DNA from: Phaeotremella fagi
Lineage: Eukaryota; Basidiomycota; Tremellomycetes; Tremellales; Phaeotremellaceae
Assembly (NCBI GenBank): GCA_001599715.1
Contig: BCHU01000006.1
Coordinates: 1,222,765-1,286,764, forward strand
DNA length: 64,000 nucleotides
Direction: 5' to 3'
Part shown: positions 46,928 to 56,540 of the stretch, piece after piece
How the letters are laid out: each line of letters begins with the position of its first letter
Position numbering within the stretch: position 1 is the stretch's first letter
The notes under the pieces: generated by a model
The model's database searches: none
What the model was told of the DNA's origin: nothing
What the model saw: only the letters and a program-made list of their open reading frames with translations
Translations under genes and position numbers: made by a program

Positions 46928-47920
46928 TTAAAGGCTGAAGTCTTCGGTATCTTCTTCTTCTTCACGACTTGATCGAATTGGAAGTTCAACGATCTCACCT
47001 GAAATAGCATTCGGATTGACGGGACTCATATCGTAACCGCTTTTGGCGAGACTCGAGTCTCCACGTACGAGAGTAAACTCTTTCTCCTCATCTCCTTTAT
47101 CATCACCTTCTTTTGAACTCGAGGTCGCCATGTCTTCGAGTAGTTGACATACCTTCTCGTGATCTTTCAGAGCTTCTTGGAATTTCTCGTAGGCTTCAAG
47201 ATAAGTTGTATGGATTGACGCCGTTTTCGTATGATTGTAAGGATCGGTTATTCGGAGTGAGCGAAGGGATCTCCAAGGGTTTTGTAGGGCGAGATACGAC
47301 TCTGTAAGTGATTTCGTTGGATCTCCGAGGATATTGAGTTTGTCTTGGGTTAAAAGGAGAGAACCTCGGAACAATTGATTTTTGAAGTTGATTTTGGATG
47401 AATAAGCCATATCCTCGACTTCTTTCTGCTGAGAATCACATGTAGTTTCTGAAGGCTTACAATTCGTCGATGTAATATGAACCTTTTTAGCGTCTTCGAC
47501 ATTTTCGTTGAAAGTCTGTAGAGATTTGATGAGACCAATTCCGGCTTTCTGGTAAGATTTTTTGAGGGAGTTGTATTTATCTACCATAAGGGAGTATGGT
47601 ACTTCTGGTGAATGTCTCGAATACGTGTCTAATTCGTAACCCAAGATATCTTGAGTGACGCTCTTCCAAACCTTTAAATGGTGACTACAGACAGATTGGT
47701 ATTCTTTCTCAAAGTTCTCGATTTCGAGCTGAGTATCGCTACCAATGACGTCGGAACATTTTGTAAGATATTTTCTGAATGTATGCCTTTTCCTCTCCAT
47801 GGTGTTCATTGACTCTTCCATCCAGACGAGCTGTCTAAGGAATTCGTCACGAGAGGCGACTGTTTCTGGGGGAGTGTGGAGGGTGAGGAATTTGGGGGCA
47901 CTTGATGTTTGTTTCGACAT
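46928..47920 (-). CDS. Unrecognised 330-residue protein, helical
   Basis: Intronless, start MSKQTSSAPKFLTLHTPPET. Hydrophobic/charged periodicity predicts long helices or coiled coil (EFLRQLVWMEESMNTMERKRHTFRKYL, KYNSLKKSYQKAGIGLIKSLQTFNENVEDAKK, TYLEAYEKFQEALKDHEKVCQLLEDMA). The spacing is reminiscent of BAR-like eisosome or sorting proteins, but I see no diagnostic motif. The tail is acidic (REEEEDTEDFSL). It lies inside the orphan-gene island. Confidence 0.7.
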   Translation of the reverse strand: MSKQTSSAPKFLTLHTPPETVASRDEFLRQLVWMEESMNTMERKRHTFRKYLTKCSDVIGSDTQLEIENFEKEYQSVCSHHLKVWKSVTQDILGYELDTYSRHSPEVPYSLMVDKYNSLKKSYQKAGIGLIKSLQTFNENVEDAKKVHITSTNCKPSETTCDSQQKEVEDMAYSSKINFKNQLFRGSLLLTQDKLNILGDPTKSLTESYLALQNPWRSLRSLRITDPYNHTKTASIHTTYLEAYEKFQEALKDHEKVCQLLEDMATSSSKEGDDKGDEEKEFTLVRGDSSLAKSGYDMSPVNPNAISGEIVELPIRSSREEEEDTEDFSL

Positions 47921-48634
47921 GTTGACTTAGAGGAGGCAAATCGATTAAGAAGTTGGAATTGAATTAGACGTGAAGCACAAGATGATATATTTAGCGTGAT
48001 GTGGTCGATTCTCAAGTTGAGTTATGAATGTTGAGGGAATGACAGAGTTGATAAGAGTTGAATTTAATATACTACCTCGCGCCGTATTCGCTCAACAGCG
48101 CGGAGTATAGATATCAAAGAAAGAGTTACTCTCAAAAAGGATGAGTTCTCCTTTTAATGTATTACCCTATGAGACTTGTAATCGGGTTTCGTGACGTAGT
48201 TGGAAGGCGTTTCGTTTGTTCATGATGACTTATTTGCGTTTGATCCTTTCTCAGCTATGGCTATCTTTTCATGACTCCGCGTTTCTTGTACTGAAGGGGT
48301 ATCGCAACATATATCTGATTGCCTGTAGTGATCTTTTTCATTGAGTGAGCAAGTACTGTAGCTCATAGATTGAAACATTTGTAAAAATGTCATTGTCTCC
48401 GAAACAGATTGTTTTCAAATCATAATGGAGCGAAGCCTTCTAAATAAAACAGATAGTGAGCACGTTCGACATGAGGTCATTTTAGATCTCCTTTGAAGCA
48501 TTTTCTGAAAAAAGGATGGGTCGAATGCCTTCCTATATGCATTTGTCGCTATTTAGTTGACAATCAAATGACAATTTCCTCCCTTCTCTCTTTTCTTTTA
48601 CTACCACCTTTGCCACCACTGCAATACCACTATA
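47921..48634. other. Divergent intergenic
   Basis: 714 bp between divergent orphan genes. A GC-rich inverted repeat (CTCGCGC... with ...GCGCGGAG) sits at about 48076-48107; it resembles the 3' hairpin of the RNA family but has no matching 5' strand. No gene is supported. Confidence 0.45.
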
Positions 48635-49099
48635 ATGTCTACTTCTGTTGCCACCCCAACCAGAAAATTCACAGTCGGAAATTGGACCTTTTATGGTAAC
48701 ACTGAAGATGCTAAAGAAGTTTTCCCCAGCGAAAGTCACCCTTATCACCCTGATTGGCATTATTGCTGGGCCAGATCCAAGAAATTCACCCAAATCTTGG
48801 TACGTCTCTACTACGCAGATTCAGATTCATCCACTCAGCTCGCAGCCGGCTACTACGAGACGCAAATCTCCGACAGCACCATTTTCAAGCATGGTTATTA
48901 TTTTCGACCCAACATCACTCAAGAAGACATCAAGAAAGATTTAAAAGATCTTCAAACTCTAGTTCCTCGGTACAACCCGACAGTTCAACAGAAACAAGAG
49001 ATCAACGACGCTATCAATTTTGAGATCGATAATCTCAGCGAAGGTTTCTCAAGGGCGATCCAGTATAAGAAGGGGGGATACTCAGTCAGTAGTACTTGA
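48635..49099 (+). CDS. Unrecognised GNWTFYG-family protein 1
   Basis: Intronless, 154 residues, start MSTSVATPTRKFTVGNWTFYGNTEDAKEVFPSES. It contains WARSKKFTQILVRLYYADSD, AAGYYETQISDSTIFKHGYYF and EINDAINFEIDNLSEGFSRA. It is clearly paralogous to the next gene (see there). No membrane segment or signal peptide. Function unknown. Confidence 0.75.
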   Translation: MSTSVATPTRKFTVGNWTFYGNTEDAKEVFPSESHPYHPDWHYCWARSKKFTQILVRLYYADSDSSTQLAAGYYETQISDSTIFKHGYYFRPNITQEDIKKDLKDLQTLVPRYNPTVQQKQEINDAINFEIDNLSEGFSRAIQYKKGGYSVSST

Positions 49100-49514
49100 G
49101 TTTCTGGAAAGGCTGTGTCGGGTTTTGAAATTTCAGTATTGGTTGTGTAATTCTCGATTTTTGTCTTCGTAGTGAATTCTTTTGTACATATTTTAATTTG
49201 GTGAGAAATTTTTATGCAAGTGTGCCTCGTTAAAAGTCTGCCAGTCAAGTGAATTACACTACGGCTTCAAACCTCCAGCTTGTTGAAGAGAAGTTGGCTC
49301 ATCTTCTTCTATTTGAGATTTTCCGTGAAAGAACGTGGACAGAATTGCGGTTGATACATCTCTTTTGATAAACCACCTTTCTCATTTCCTGGCAGAAAGG
49401 ATAGAGGGAAGCGCCTTCCTATTGAGATTCGTTGTGTTTGTTGGACGAGCTCTGACAGACTTTTCTTTCTTCCCTCTTAAATCCTTTTGCCACTCGATTA
49501 TTTTTCAGCACCAA
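49100..49514. other. Intergenic between the GNWTFYG paralogues
   Basis: 415 bp of 3' UTR and promoter; no separate gene. The open frame that starts at 49335 and reaches into the next gene begins at a non-conserved region, so I do not use it. Confidence 0.5.
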
Positions 49515-49994
49515 ATGTCCACTCCATCAGAATACATCTCCACACCAACCAGCTTCACGGAAGGGAACTGGACCTTCTACGGTGATCCCCAAGACGCCAA
49601 ACGGTTATTTCCCACAGAGGTTCGCTCTGCTCCAAATTGGGGTTACACCTGGGCATCATCCACCAGCTTCCCTCAAATCTTGGTCCGTTCTTGTAAAAGC
49701 TCAGATACCACTCCACCAATCCAACAGTTCGCGGCTGGGTACTGCGACACTAACGTCTCAAGTACTATCTTCAAGTATGTCTTTCGCGACTTAAATTCGC
49801 CAGCCGATCTCTCCAAAGAAAACATCGCCTTGGATCTAAAATCCCTTCAAACTCAGCTTCCAATCGAGCCTTATACGAACGAGAAGAACCAAGAGACCAA
49901 CCAAGCTATCGATTTCGAGTTCGACAATCTCTGCAATGGTCTCCTCCGAGCTTCTCACTACAGCGAGAAAAAGCCGCTAACAAACGGTGTTTGA
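49515..49994 (+). CDS. Unrecognised GNWTFYG-family protein 2
   Basis: Intronless, 159 residues, start MSTPSEYISTPTSFTEGNWTFYGDPQDAKRLFPTE. Aligns with the preceding gene over its whole length: GNWTFYG, DAK-x-x-FP, W-x-W-A-S/R, F-x-QILVR, AAGY, STIFK, LKxLQT, xINxAIDFExDNLxxGxxRA. It is a tandem duplicate that has diverged substantially. Choice of ATG 49515 over the longer frame from 49335 follows the paralogue's start. Confidence 0.75.
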   Translation: MSTPSEYISTPTSFTEGNWTFYGDPQDAKRLFPTEVRSAPNWGYTWASSTSFPQILVRSCKSSDTTPPIQQFAAGYCDTNVSSTIFKYVFRDLNSPADLSKENIALDLKSLQTQLPIEPYTNEKNQETNQAIDFEFDNLCNGLLRASHYSEKKPLTNGV

Positions 49995-50688
49995 GCTTAT
50001 CAGAAGCTAGGTCGAAGTTCGAACTTTCGTAGTGAAATCGTTGTAGTCTAAGTTTGTAACATATAGTATTTATTCATTTTGATTCTTATTTCATGTTGGG
50101 TTCTTTGTTTATACTTTAACAAGACGGTACTGTGTAATGCAACTGCGAGTTTATGTAAAACAGCATCCAGCACTTTTTATGCAATCTTTCAGTTTATTCA
50201 ACGAAATCTCCCAATTTCAAGTTTGATTGTGAGACGTCAACTGACTCAAATACAGAGGTTCTTCAACAAGAAAATTTGCGAAAATATTCAAGAGTGATTA
50301 CACCGCTGTCAGCATTGGGAAATGGTTATGTCTCTCTTTCATGTTTTCGTTCATGTGTATATTTAAGCATGTCAATTCGTGTATATAGTCACGAATTCTT
50401 TGCAGGTTAACACGAGGCCTTTTAAATTTTAAAAGACAAATTTCCGCAGGACTTTCATGCCGTCTTCTCTTTGACACCACCAAAAGTAGACACGAAAAAG
50501 GAAACACTGTGAAAAAGTTCCGACTTCGTGGCAAAGCAAATGCCACATCTCAAAACATTTCAGGGATCGCCACAACCTAAAAAAAGTTCACATTATTGTG
50601 AGCAAACATACCGAATACCTTGACCGTAGCTGGCCACAGCTCAGCACCTGAGCAGAGACGCAGGAAAGAACAAAAAAGAAACGGAAGA

Positions 50689-50826
50689 GACTTCGCTTAC
50701 GCTCTTTCGAACGCCGGAATAGACCAAGTTTTATTTGTAGGTCATTCCGCACCCTTTGCAGGGGAAGAATTTGTCAAGTATTTGATTGCCCTAAGGCTAA
50801 TATTTTAACTGTTGTGCTACGAAGTC
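50689..50826 (-). ncRNA. tRNA-like Pol III RNA candidate R5
   Basis: 138 nt. Terminal stem GACTTCG/CGAAGTC, a compensated version of GGCCTCG/CGAGGTC. TAGCACAACAG fits box A (TRGYNNARNNG). Hairpins: CCCT-GCAA-AGGG; CGGAAT-GACC/GGTC-T-ATTCCG; and GCGTTC-GAAA-GAGCGT beside the 3' strand, with GTTCGAAAG as near B-box. Six Ts lie at 50677-50672. TATATAA lies 25 bp upstream of the 5' end (50851-50857). Confidence 0.72.
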
Positions 50827-51317
50827 ATGATAAGGAAGTGAAAATAGCCCTTATATACCTTTGTCTTCGAGTTCGGTAAAAACATCATCATATTTTTTCA
50901 AGTCAGGTCATCAAGGATTTTGTTCGTGGATAGTTTTGTAGACCAAGATATTTCTTTGCTGCGCGAATGTACAGCATGCACAACACAACATTACTTCCTA
51001 CAGTAGTATCAGTGTTGGTTGCTATACCATAGCAGATTCAAATGAGACCTAAAAGGATCAATATGCACCCCAAGCTCATTGAAATATCGGCTACGAAAAC
51101 ACCGCTCTATAAAGTAATTTGCTACCCGATTCCGTTGATCCGTTGAACCCTTTGGAAACTCTACTAACATACGACGTTGCTAAACTATACCTGAGATACG
51201 TTATATTTCCCACAGTGTTGTCCGGGTTTTACTCCAATGGTCAATAAGATATTAGACAAAAGCTTCAAGCGTTTCGAACGCTGGATCCAATTTGCGTTTA
51301 CGACTGCAAAAAGAAGG

Positions 51318-51383
51318 GACCTCGGGTGCTGTGCACCTCGGTAAAATCAAGAGAGATCAGATTTCATTTTATGCTACAAGGTC
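51318..51383 (-). ncRNA. tRNA-like Pol III RNA candidate R6
   Basis: 66 nt, the shortest copy. Terminal stem GACCTTG/CGAGGTC with one G-U pair, TAGCATAA, and the 3' hairpin GGTGC-ACA-GCACC placed directly against the 3' strand. There is no clear B-box. Five Ts lie at 51312-51308. A TATAA-like box is 55 bp upstream. Confidence 0.55.
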
Positions 51384-51648
51384 GCGTTAACCGTTGAACT
51401 ATTGCACTGTTGGTTATGAGAAAGACTCAAATTGCCATTATAAATGCAAAAGAATCAACAAGCCAAAATGTTGATTCGGGTGGCGAAGTATCTTTTTTCG
51501 ACAACCCGAGCAAACCATCACCAATAATGTCAAGTAGATATCTCCTTCATTCCAATAACGTTGGATCAGTACTATAACTGAACGTTGCTCTATGCTATCG
51601 AACAGAACAGAGTACCAAATGAAGAACGAATAACCCAATAACCAAAAG

Positions 51649-51737
51649 ATCTCGTGCGTTCTTTCGAACGCAGGCTTCCCTAGGGAAATGGGTCATATTC
51701 CATTTGACAAATGTCTTTCCAGTTATGCTACGAGACC
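51649..51737 (-). ncRNA. tRNA-like Pol III RNA candidate R7
   Basis: 89 nt. Terminal stem GGTCTCG/CGAGATC, a compensated variant with one G-U. TAGCATAACTG is a full match to box A TRGYNNARNNG. Hairpins TTCCC-TA-GGGAA and GCGTTC-GAAA-GAACGC (GAAA tetraloop) follow. Four Ts lie at 51648-51645. A TAATATAG box is 17 bp upstream (51754-51759). Confidence 0.72.
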
Positions 51738-51816
51738 ATTGGTAGGTAAGAGCTATATTACACTTTAAAAGATGCTTAGATCGATAAACAAAAAGGAACG
51801 ATTAGAGAAATAAAAA

Positions 51817-51912
51817 GACCTCGAGTGTTCTTTCGAACACCGGTGCTCCCGAAGGAAATTTGCGTGATAGGCAATTAACAACTCTGTCAATAATAAGTTT
51901 CGCTACAAGGCC
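51817..51912 (-). ncRNA. tRNA-like Pol III RNA candidate R8
   Basis: 96 nt. Terminal stem GGCCTTG/CGAGGTC with G-U pairs; TAGCGAAA. Hairpins TTCC-TTCG-GGAG (UUCG loop) and GTGTTC-GAAA-GAACAC (GAAA loop) next to the 3' strand. Five Ts lie at 51816-51812. TTTATATA is 25 bp upstream (51937-51944). It is the copy nearest the DUF2828 gene (674 bp). Confidence 0.75.
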
Positions 51913-52268
51913 TTGGGTGTGATGGTAAAAATTGCCTATATAAAGTTAATTTGAGTCGAAATAGCTGTTGTTCTTGTGGAAATTCAGGGAGTTGAAGAAA
52001 GATTGAAATTTGACCAAGATCCGTGAATTTTCACTAATTCGCCACTCGAAAATCGAGCGTTTCAACACTTTTTCTAAATAGAAATCCAAGAAATTCGAAA
52101 TGAAAAGTTGAGTTTGAAATTGCGAGAGAAATCTTTTGTCAATAGTCAAGACCAGGTTGCAAATATCACTGCTACGTACAGTAATGTAGAAGATGGGATT
52201 GTGAACATTGCTGAAAATTCGAGTGACATCCCTGATCTGTCTAGGGGAATGACGGCATTAGAAGTACC

Positions 52269-52284
52269 AAGCGTAAATACGCTT
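52269..52284. repeat. Perfect short hairpin upstream of the DUF2828 gene
   Basis: AAGCGTA-AA-TACGCTT, a 7-bp perfect inverted repeat with a 2-nt loop. It could be a protein-binding palindrome or simply chance. Confidence 0.4.
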
Positions 52285-52585
52285 TGAATACTATCTATAC
52301 TTGCTGGAAATTCACAAGAATTACAGAAAAGTACACAACTTTCACATCACTCCACGCTGCAGATCAGGCTCCGAAGTGGGTGTCACAATAATGTGCAAAT
52401 ACGATAATGTGTGAAAGGAAAGTCGAGTCGAGAAAAGAAGGAGGATTTGGGTGGCAAATTGGTGTATAAGTACAGGTAAATGAGCGTTCACATTTCCTTT
52501 CCTTCCTACATCCAAAAAGAAGTATATTCATTTATACTTATATTCATACTTATACATATATCCACACCCATTCCATAGTGAAAGA

Positions 52586-55018
52586 ATGTCTTCTATCAAC
52601 ACCCTCCCTACCCAGCCTCAAGCTATCCCATCGAAACCCATCAATAAACTCGACTGGTCGCTCCCATCATCTTTTACCTCTTTACTCCAAGTCGACCTCA
52701 CCACCACTCTAAACAAACTCGTTCCTCTTGTCCCTTCTTCATTCACGTTACCATCCCCTGCCCCCAAAGCTTCAGCACCATTCATCGACGCTCTTCTCGC
52801 CGTCCCTGACGCTCGTACGGCAAAAGGTGCTTTGGCCTTCAGTACCACAGGTTCATCACTTGTCGACCTGTTCTTTGACTTGAACAACGAATGTTCCGCA
52901 GAGATGGTCTTTGATCGTGTTGGAAAGGCTTGGAATGAGGATCCCATGTCGTAAGTTTTTTGTATCTTTCTGTAATTGTCCAGACACTGACTTCTCAACC
53001 TTAGAACACTACGAATTATTTTCCATGCAAGATCCATTCACGAGGGTAAAGGTGCCAAGGAGACCTTCTTCCGTGCAATGGGATGGGTTTGGGAGAAACA
53101 TCCTCGTACTTTCCTCGCCAATCTTCACTTGATCGTCGATCCAACTTGTCCTCGCGACCGATCTCAGAAGAGAGATGCTGAGAAGGCAAAGAATGACAAG
53201 GAGAAGGCTGAGACCAAATTGGCGAAGGATAATGGTGGAATCTTGCTGTTGAACGATTCTGGCGAAGTTGATGTTGAAATGGGTGATGAGGAGAAACCAG
53301 AATATCCACCTCGTCCTCATGGTAGCTTCAACGATTTGGTCGACCTTCTTCTTCTTCACCTCGCTGGTCAACTCAATTCTACCTTTGGTGGTGACTTGGA
53401 TACCAACATCGCCGAACCGGCTTTGGGTAAACATTTCAAGCAAGCCAGAACCAGTGGTAAAAAGCTCACCGCTGCTCAACGTAAAGCTCTTTACAAGAAG
53501 GCTGGGGCAGTCAACAGAAAACTCAGTCGTTCCAGGATGGCTACAGGTGAAACAACAATTCAGATGTCTTTGGCAAACTTGGGATCCAAAATAGCTCGTC
53601 ACGACTACTTGAGAGCTCGATTGATCAAGTCATTGGAAACCGACAAGAAGTTTGTGGCTTTATATCTGGTGGTCATCGATCTCTTCACTCGCCAGCTAAA
53701 GGTCGACCAGGAATCTCTGAAGAAACACTATGACTATCTGCGTTTGCCCCTGGAACAACGAAAAGGTTTTGGAAAAGATGGTTCTCCACATCTTTTTGGT
53801 ATTTCGTATGCGGCTAAATGGATTCCAACGCCAGCTCATGGTGCCGATAAACAGCTTTTGTTCTCCACTGCTATCGGTTCCAAGCTTTACCCACAAGACA
53901 ACGTCAGGTTTTCTCGAGAGAAGCTTCAGAGAAATATCCTTACAACCTTGCGTGCGGCTCAAAAGGTTCCTGAGACCGAAATGAAACAAGGGAAATGGAC
54001 GATCGACTACACCAAGGTTCCTTCATTGTGTATGCGTCGTAACCAGAAGAACTTTGTCGCTCACGATCCTAAAGGTTTCGAAGCTTATATCAAAAAGGTC
54101 AACGAGGGAAAAGCTACGGTTTCTGGTGCTAGTTTGATGCCTCATCAAATTCTGGCAGACTCGATGTCTAGCGAGATTATGACTTGCTCTCTGGCTAACA
54201 TCCAATGGAAAACCTTGGTTGACTCGATCACCTCAAGCTCCAACTCGAAGCTTTCAAACTGTCTCGCCGTCGCTGATGTTTCTGGATCTATGGGTAGTCT
54301 TGATAACTTCATCCATGGTAAACATGTTCATCCTATTGGTCCTTGCATTGCTTTAACGCTCTTGCTTGGAGAACTTGCGATTGCACCATGGAATGGATGT
54401 TTCATCACCTTCACCGACAACCCCAAGATCCAACGTATCGATCCCAGTTTACCGTTAACGAACCGAGCTCAGACGCTAGAGAGAGCTGCATGGGGTATGT
54501 CTACCAACTACTACAAGGTCTTCGATTTGTTGTTGTCGACTGCTAAGAAGGCGAAACTTGCTCCAGAGAACATGATTAAAACCTTGTTCGTCTTCTCCGA
54601 CATGCAGTTCGACGATGGAACAGGTGGATATGTCGAGACCGAACATCAAACGGCAAAACGAAAGTTTGAGGCAGCTGGGTACGAACTTCCTCACCTTGTT
54701 TACTGGAATCTGCAAGGTCACGCGAAACTTGTTGGATCTTCGAAACCTGCAAACGCGAATGAGGATGACGTTTCTCTCTATTCGGGGTTCTCTGGTGCTC
54801 TCATGAAGTACTTCTTGAGAGCGGAGGAGGAGGAAGAGGATGAGGACGAAGACGAGGAAGAGTGGGATGCGATCAAGAAGGAGACTGAGGACATGGGGGG
54901 TGTAGTTGGTGCTCAAGAGAAGGCAGCGGTCAAGGAGAAGAAGAAGAAAAATCCCTTGGATGTAGTCATGGCTACAATCAAGGCGAAACCATTTAGGGAT
55001 GTTGTTGCTGTTGATTGA
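52586..55018 (+). CDS. DUF2828-type protein with helical N-terminal half and von Willebrand A domain
   Basis: Two exons (52586-52950, 53005-55018) give 792 residues. The N-terminal ~500 residues are helical: FIDALLAVPDARTAKGALAFSTTG, TLRIIFHARSIHEGKGAKETFFRAMGWVWEKHPRTFLANL (the DUF2828 R-x-I-x-x-GKG box), then KRKSR-type basic helices. The C-terminal part is a vWA domain: CLAVADVSGSMGS near residue 545 is a complete MIDAS DxSxS, followed by FITFTDNP, TNYYKVFDLLL and LFVFSDMQFD. The tail is acidic then basic. Domain order resembles Ro60/TROVE proteins (helical repeats plus vWA), which bind Y RNAs; relationship is inference. Upstream is the R5-R8 RNA cluster. Confidence 0.85.
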
Positions 55019-55388
55019 GGGGTGAGGGAGATCTAGATAAGGTTGGTCGGGACGAAATGACGATACCCTTATATCACCTGTTGATACTATACCTTCGTGT
55101 CTGTGGATATCACGAAAAGTAACGAAATATGATGAGAAAGATGATGTAAAAGCGAAGACGGTAGACTTGTAGTAAATTGTACGTTATGAAATGTAGTGCA
55201 GTGTTGTACGTGGCATCTTACAGAGCAAGTAGCTCGGAGGCATATCTCTGCAAGTTGATTAAGATATTCAAAGTCAGCTACATCGTTCACAGTAAGATGA
55301 TTCATTTAAAGCCCGAATGACTGCATACTGTATATTACTGTTATCACCACGATCAAACACCTATATTCAATTCACTTGATCCTTCATA
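55019..55388. other. Intergenic: DUF2828 3' end to next orphan gene
   Basis: 370 bp; no gene and no copy of the RNA family is seen. Confidence 0.5.
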
Positions 55389-56540
55389 ATGTCAAGCTCA
55401 TCACTCCAACCTATCGACATCCAGCCACCATCAAATCTTCCAAAATTAGCAGGAGTAGATGTTGAGAGTTTCAAACACTTCTTTGAACCTCCGGAGGTAA
55501 ATTTCAAGGAAATGATCTCAAGCTTTCTATATGAAGTTCTGAGCGATTCCAATGTTTTCGAATTTAAAAGAAGTCCGGGCAACGTAAATTTTATCGTTTA
55601 CCCAAAGGGGGTGAGAGACAGCCTTGTCAATTATTATCTTGATACGATTTCATCCAAACTGGTTGAATTTGTTCGTGAAGATTTCATCAAGTGTTCAATG
55701 GGGTATTTCTCTCTCAGTGGTCAATGCGATGAGGGAACTGATCGCGGGAATAAAGTTTCTTTCTCTATGAAACTCATGAGAGAGGATATGATCGAAGAAG
55801 AGGAGGAAACACAGAGTGAGGGTTATAAGGGGAAGGGAAAGGAAAAGGAAAAGGGGAAGGAGTGCGTCTCTTCGTTCAATTTGATCGTCAACGTCAACGC
55901 TCCGTCTTATCGAAAATCAACTCGATCAAGACCAAGATCAGAACGCCCGCGACGACCTAGAAAGCACCAATCAATAAACGAAAAAATACGAGCAATGCAG
56001 AGTAGACAGAGAGGAGAACTATCCACCACGCAAGAGTCACACGATACCAGTCCAAATCATTCGATCGCTAGCTCGTCATATTCGCACTCGCCTACGCCTT
56101 CAGTTCATAGCCATCAAGGTACTTTCTCTCCACCAGCAGATCAGTCGTACCTTTCTCCACCGCCGATACGACCCCCACCACCCCAAAGGTCGGTTTCCTA
56201 CCCAAACTTTTCAAGGTATGAGTTCCAAGGACGAACTTATGGTGGTCAAAGTGAATTCTGTCCTACTCCGTTTAATGCTTCTTCTTCCTCGGCGTTCCTA
56301 AACCCAGATCCTTTCGGTGAGGAAACTTGGATTTCTCCACAAGAGGAACGAGAGAATTTCGACTTTTTCAGTCAAATCCCAGTTGATAGTTCGACGAGTC
56401 AGTACCTGGAAGAGGAGCTTGAGAAAGGTGAATCTGGTTCTCCCGCTGAAACTTTTAGTCAGAAAGAAATTGAGGAGTTGTGGCAACGAGGAGAGTCTCC
56501 TGGATCAATTTTCAACCAACAAAGGGAATGGGGAGGGTGA
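55389..56540 (+). CDS. Unrecognised 383-residue protein
   Basis: Intronless, start MSSSSLQPIDIQPPSNLPKLAG. A structured N-terminal third (VNFKEMISSFLYEVLSDSNVFEFKRSPGNVNFIVYPKGVRDSLVNYYLDTISSKLVEF) precedes an acidic and Lys-rich linker. Then an Arg/Pro/Ser-rich disordered region (RKSTRSRPRSERPRRPRKHQ, PPPIRPPPPQRS) and an acidic C-terminus. No family is recognised. The basic Arg/Ser stretch would suit nucleic-acid binding (inference). Confidence 0.7.
   Translation: MSSSSLQPIDIQPPSNLPKLAGVDVESFKHFFEPPEVNFKEMISSFLYEVLSDSNVFEFKRSPGNVNFIVYPKGVRDSLVNYYLDTISSKLVEFVREDFIKCSMGYFSLSGQCDEGTDRGNKVSFSMKLMREDMIEEEEETQSEGYKGKGKEKEKGKECVSSFNLIVNVNAPSYRKSTRSRPRSERPRRPRKHQSINEKIRAMQSRQRGELSTTQESHDTSPNHSIASSSYSHSPTPSVHSHQGTFSPPADQSYLSPPPIRPPPPQRSVSYPNFSRYEFQGRTYGGQSEFCPTPFNASSSSAFLNPDPFGEETWISPQEERENFDFFSQIPVDSSTSQYLEEELEKGESGSPAETFSQKEIEELWQRGESPGSIFNQQREWGG

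Larger units (their letters stand above)
49995..52585. other. Long non-coding stretch holding RNA candidates R5-R8
   Basis: 2591 bp without a supported protein gene. It contains four family copies between 50672 and 51944. Degenerate look-alikes occur near 50410-50430 (ACACGAGGCCTTTT) and 51060-51125 (GGCTACGAAAAC plus TATAAAG). A perfect 7-bp hairpin lies at 52269-52284. The last 600 bp are the promoter side of the DUF2828 gene. Confidence 0.6.

Noticed and set aside
49335..49514. A 60-residue N-terminal extension of GNWTFYG protein 2
   Set aside because: The paralogue starts with MSTSV at the equivalent of 49515, and the extension has no similarity to the paralogue's upstream DNA.
50298..50546. 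Minus-strand 82-codon open frame between the GNWTFYG genes and the RNA cluster
   Set aside because: Short, no recognisable domain, and overlaps a degenerate RNA-like segment.
45268..51912. The eight RNA loci as ordinary tRNA genes
   Set aside because: They lack a D-loop GG, an anticodon arm and a normal 5-bp/7-nt T-arm; lengths vary from 66 to 138 nt.
45268..51912. The eight loci as MITEs with terminal inverted repeats
   Set aside because: Terminal complementarity alone would fit, but oligo-T runs at one end only, TATA boxes at the other, paired base changes and divergent interiors favour RNA genes. Not fully excluded.
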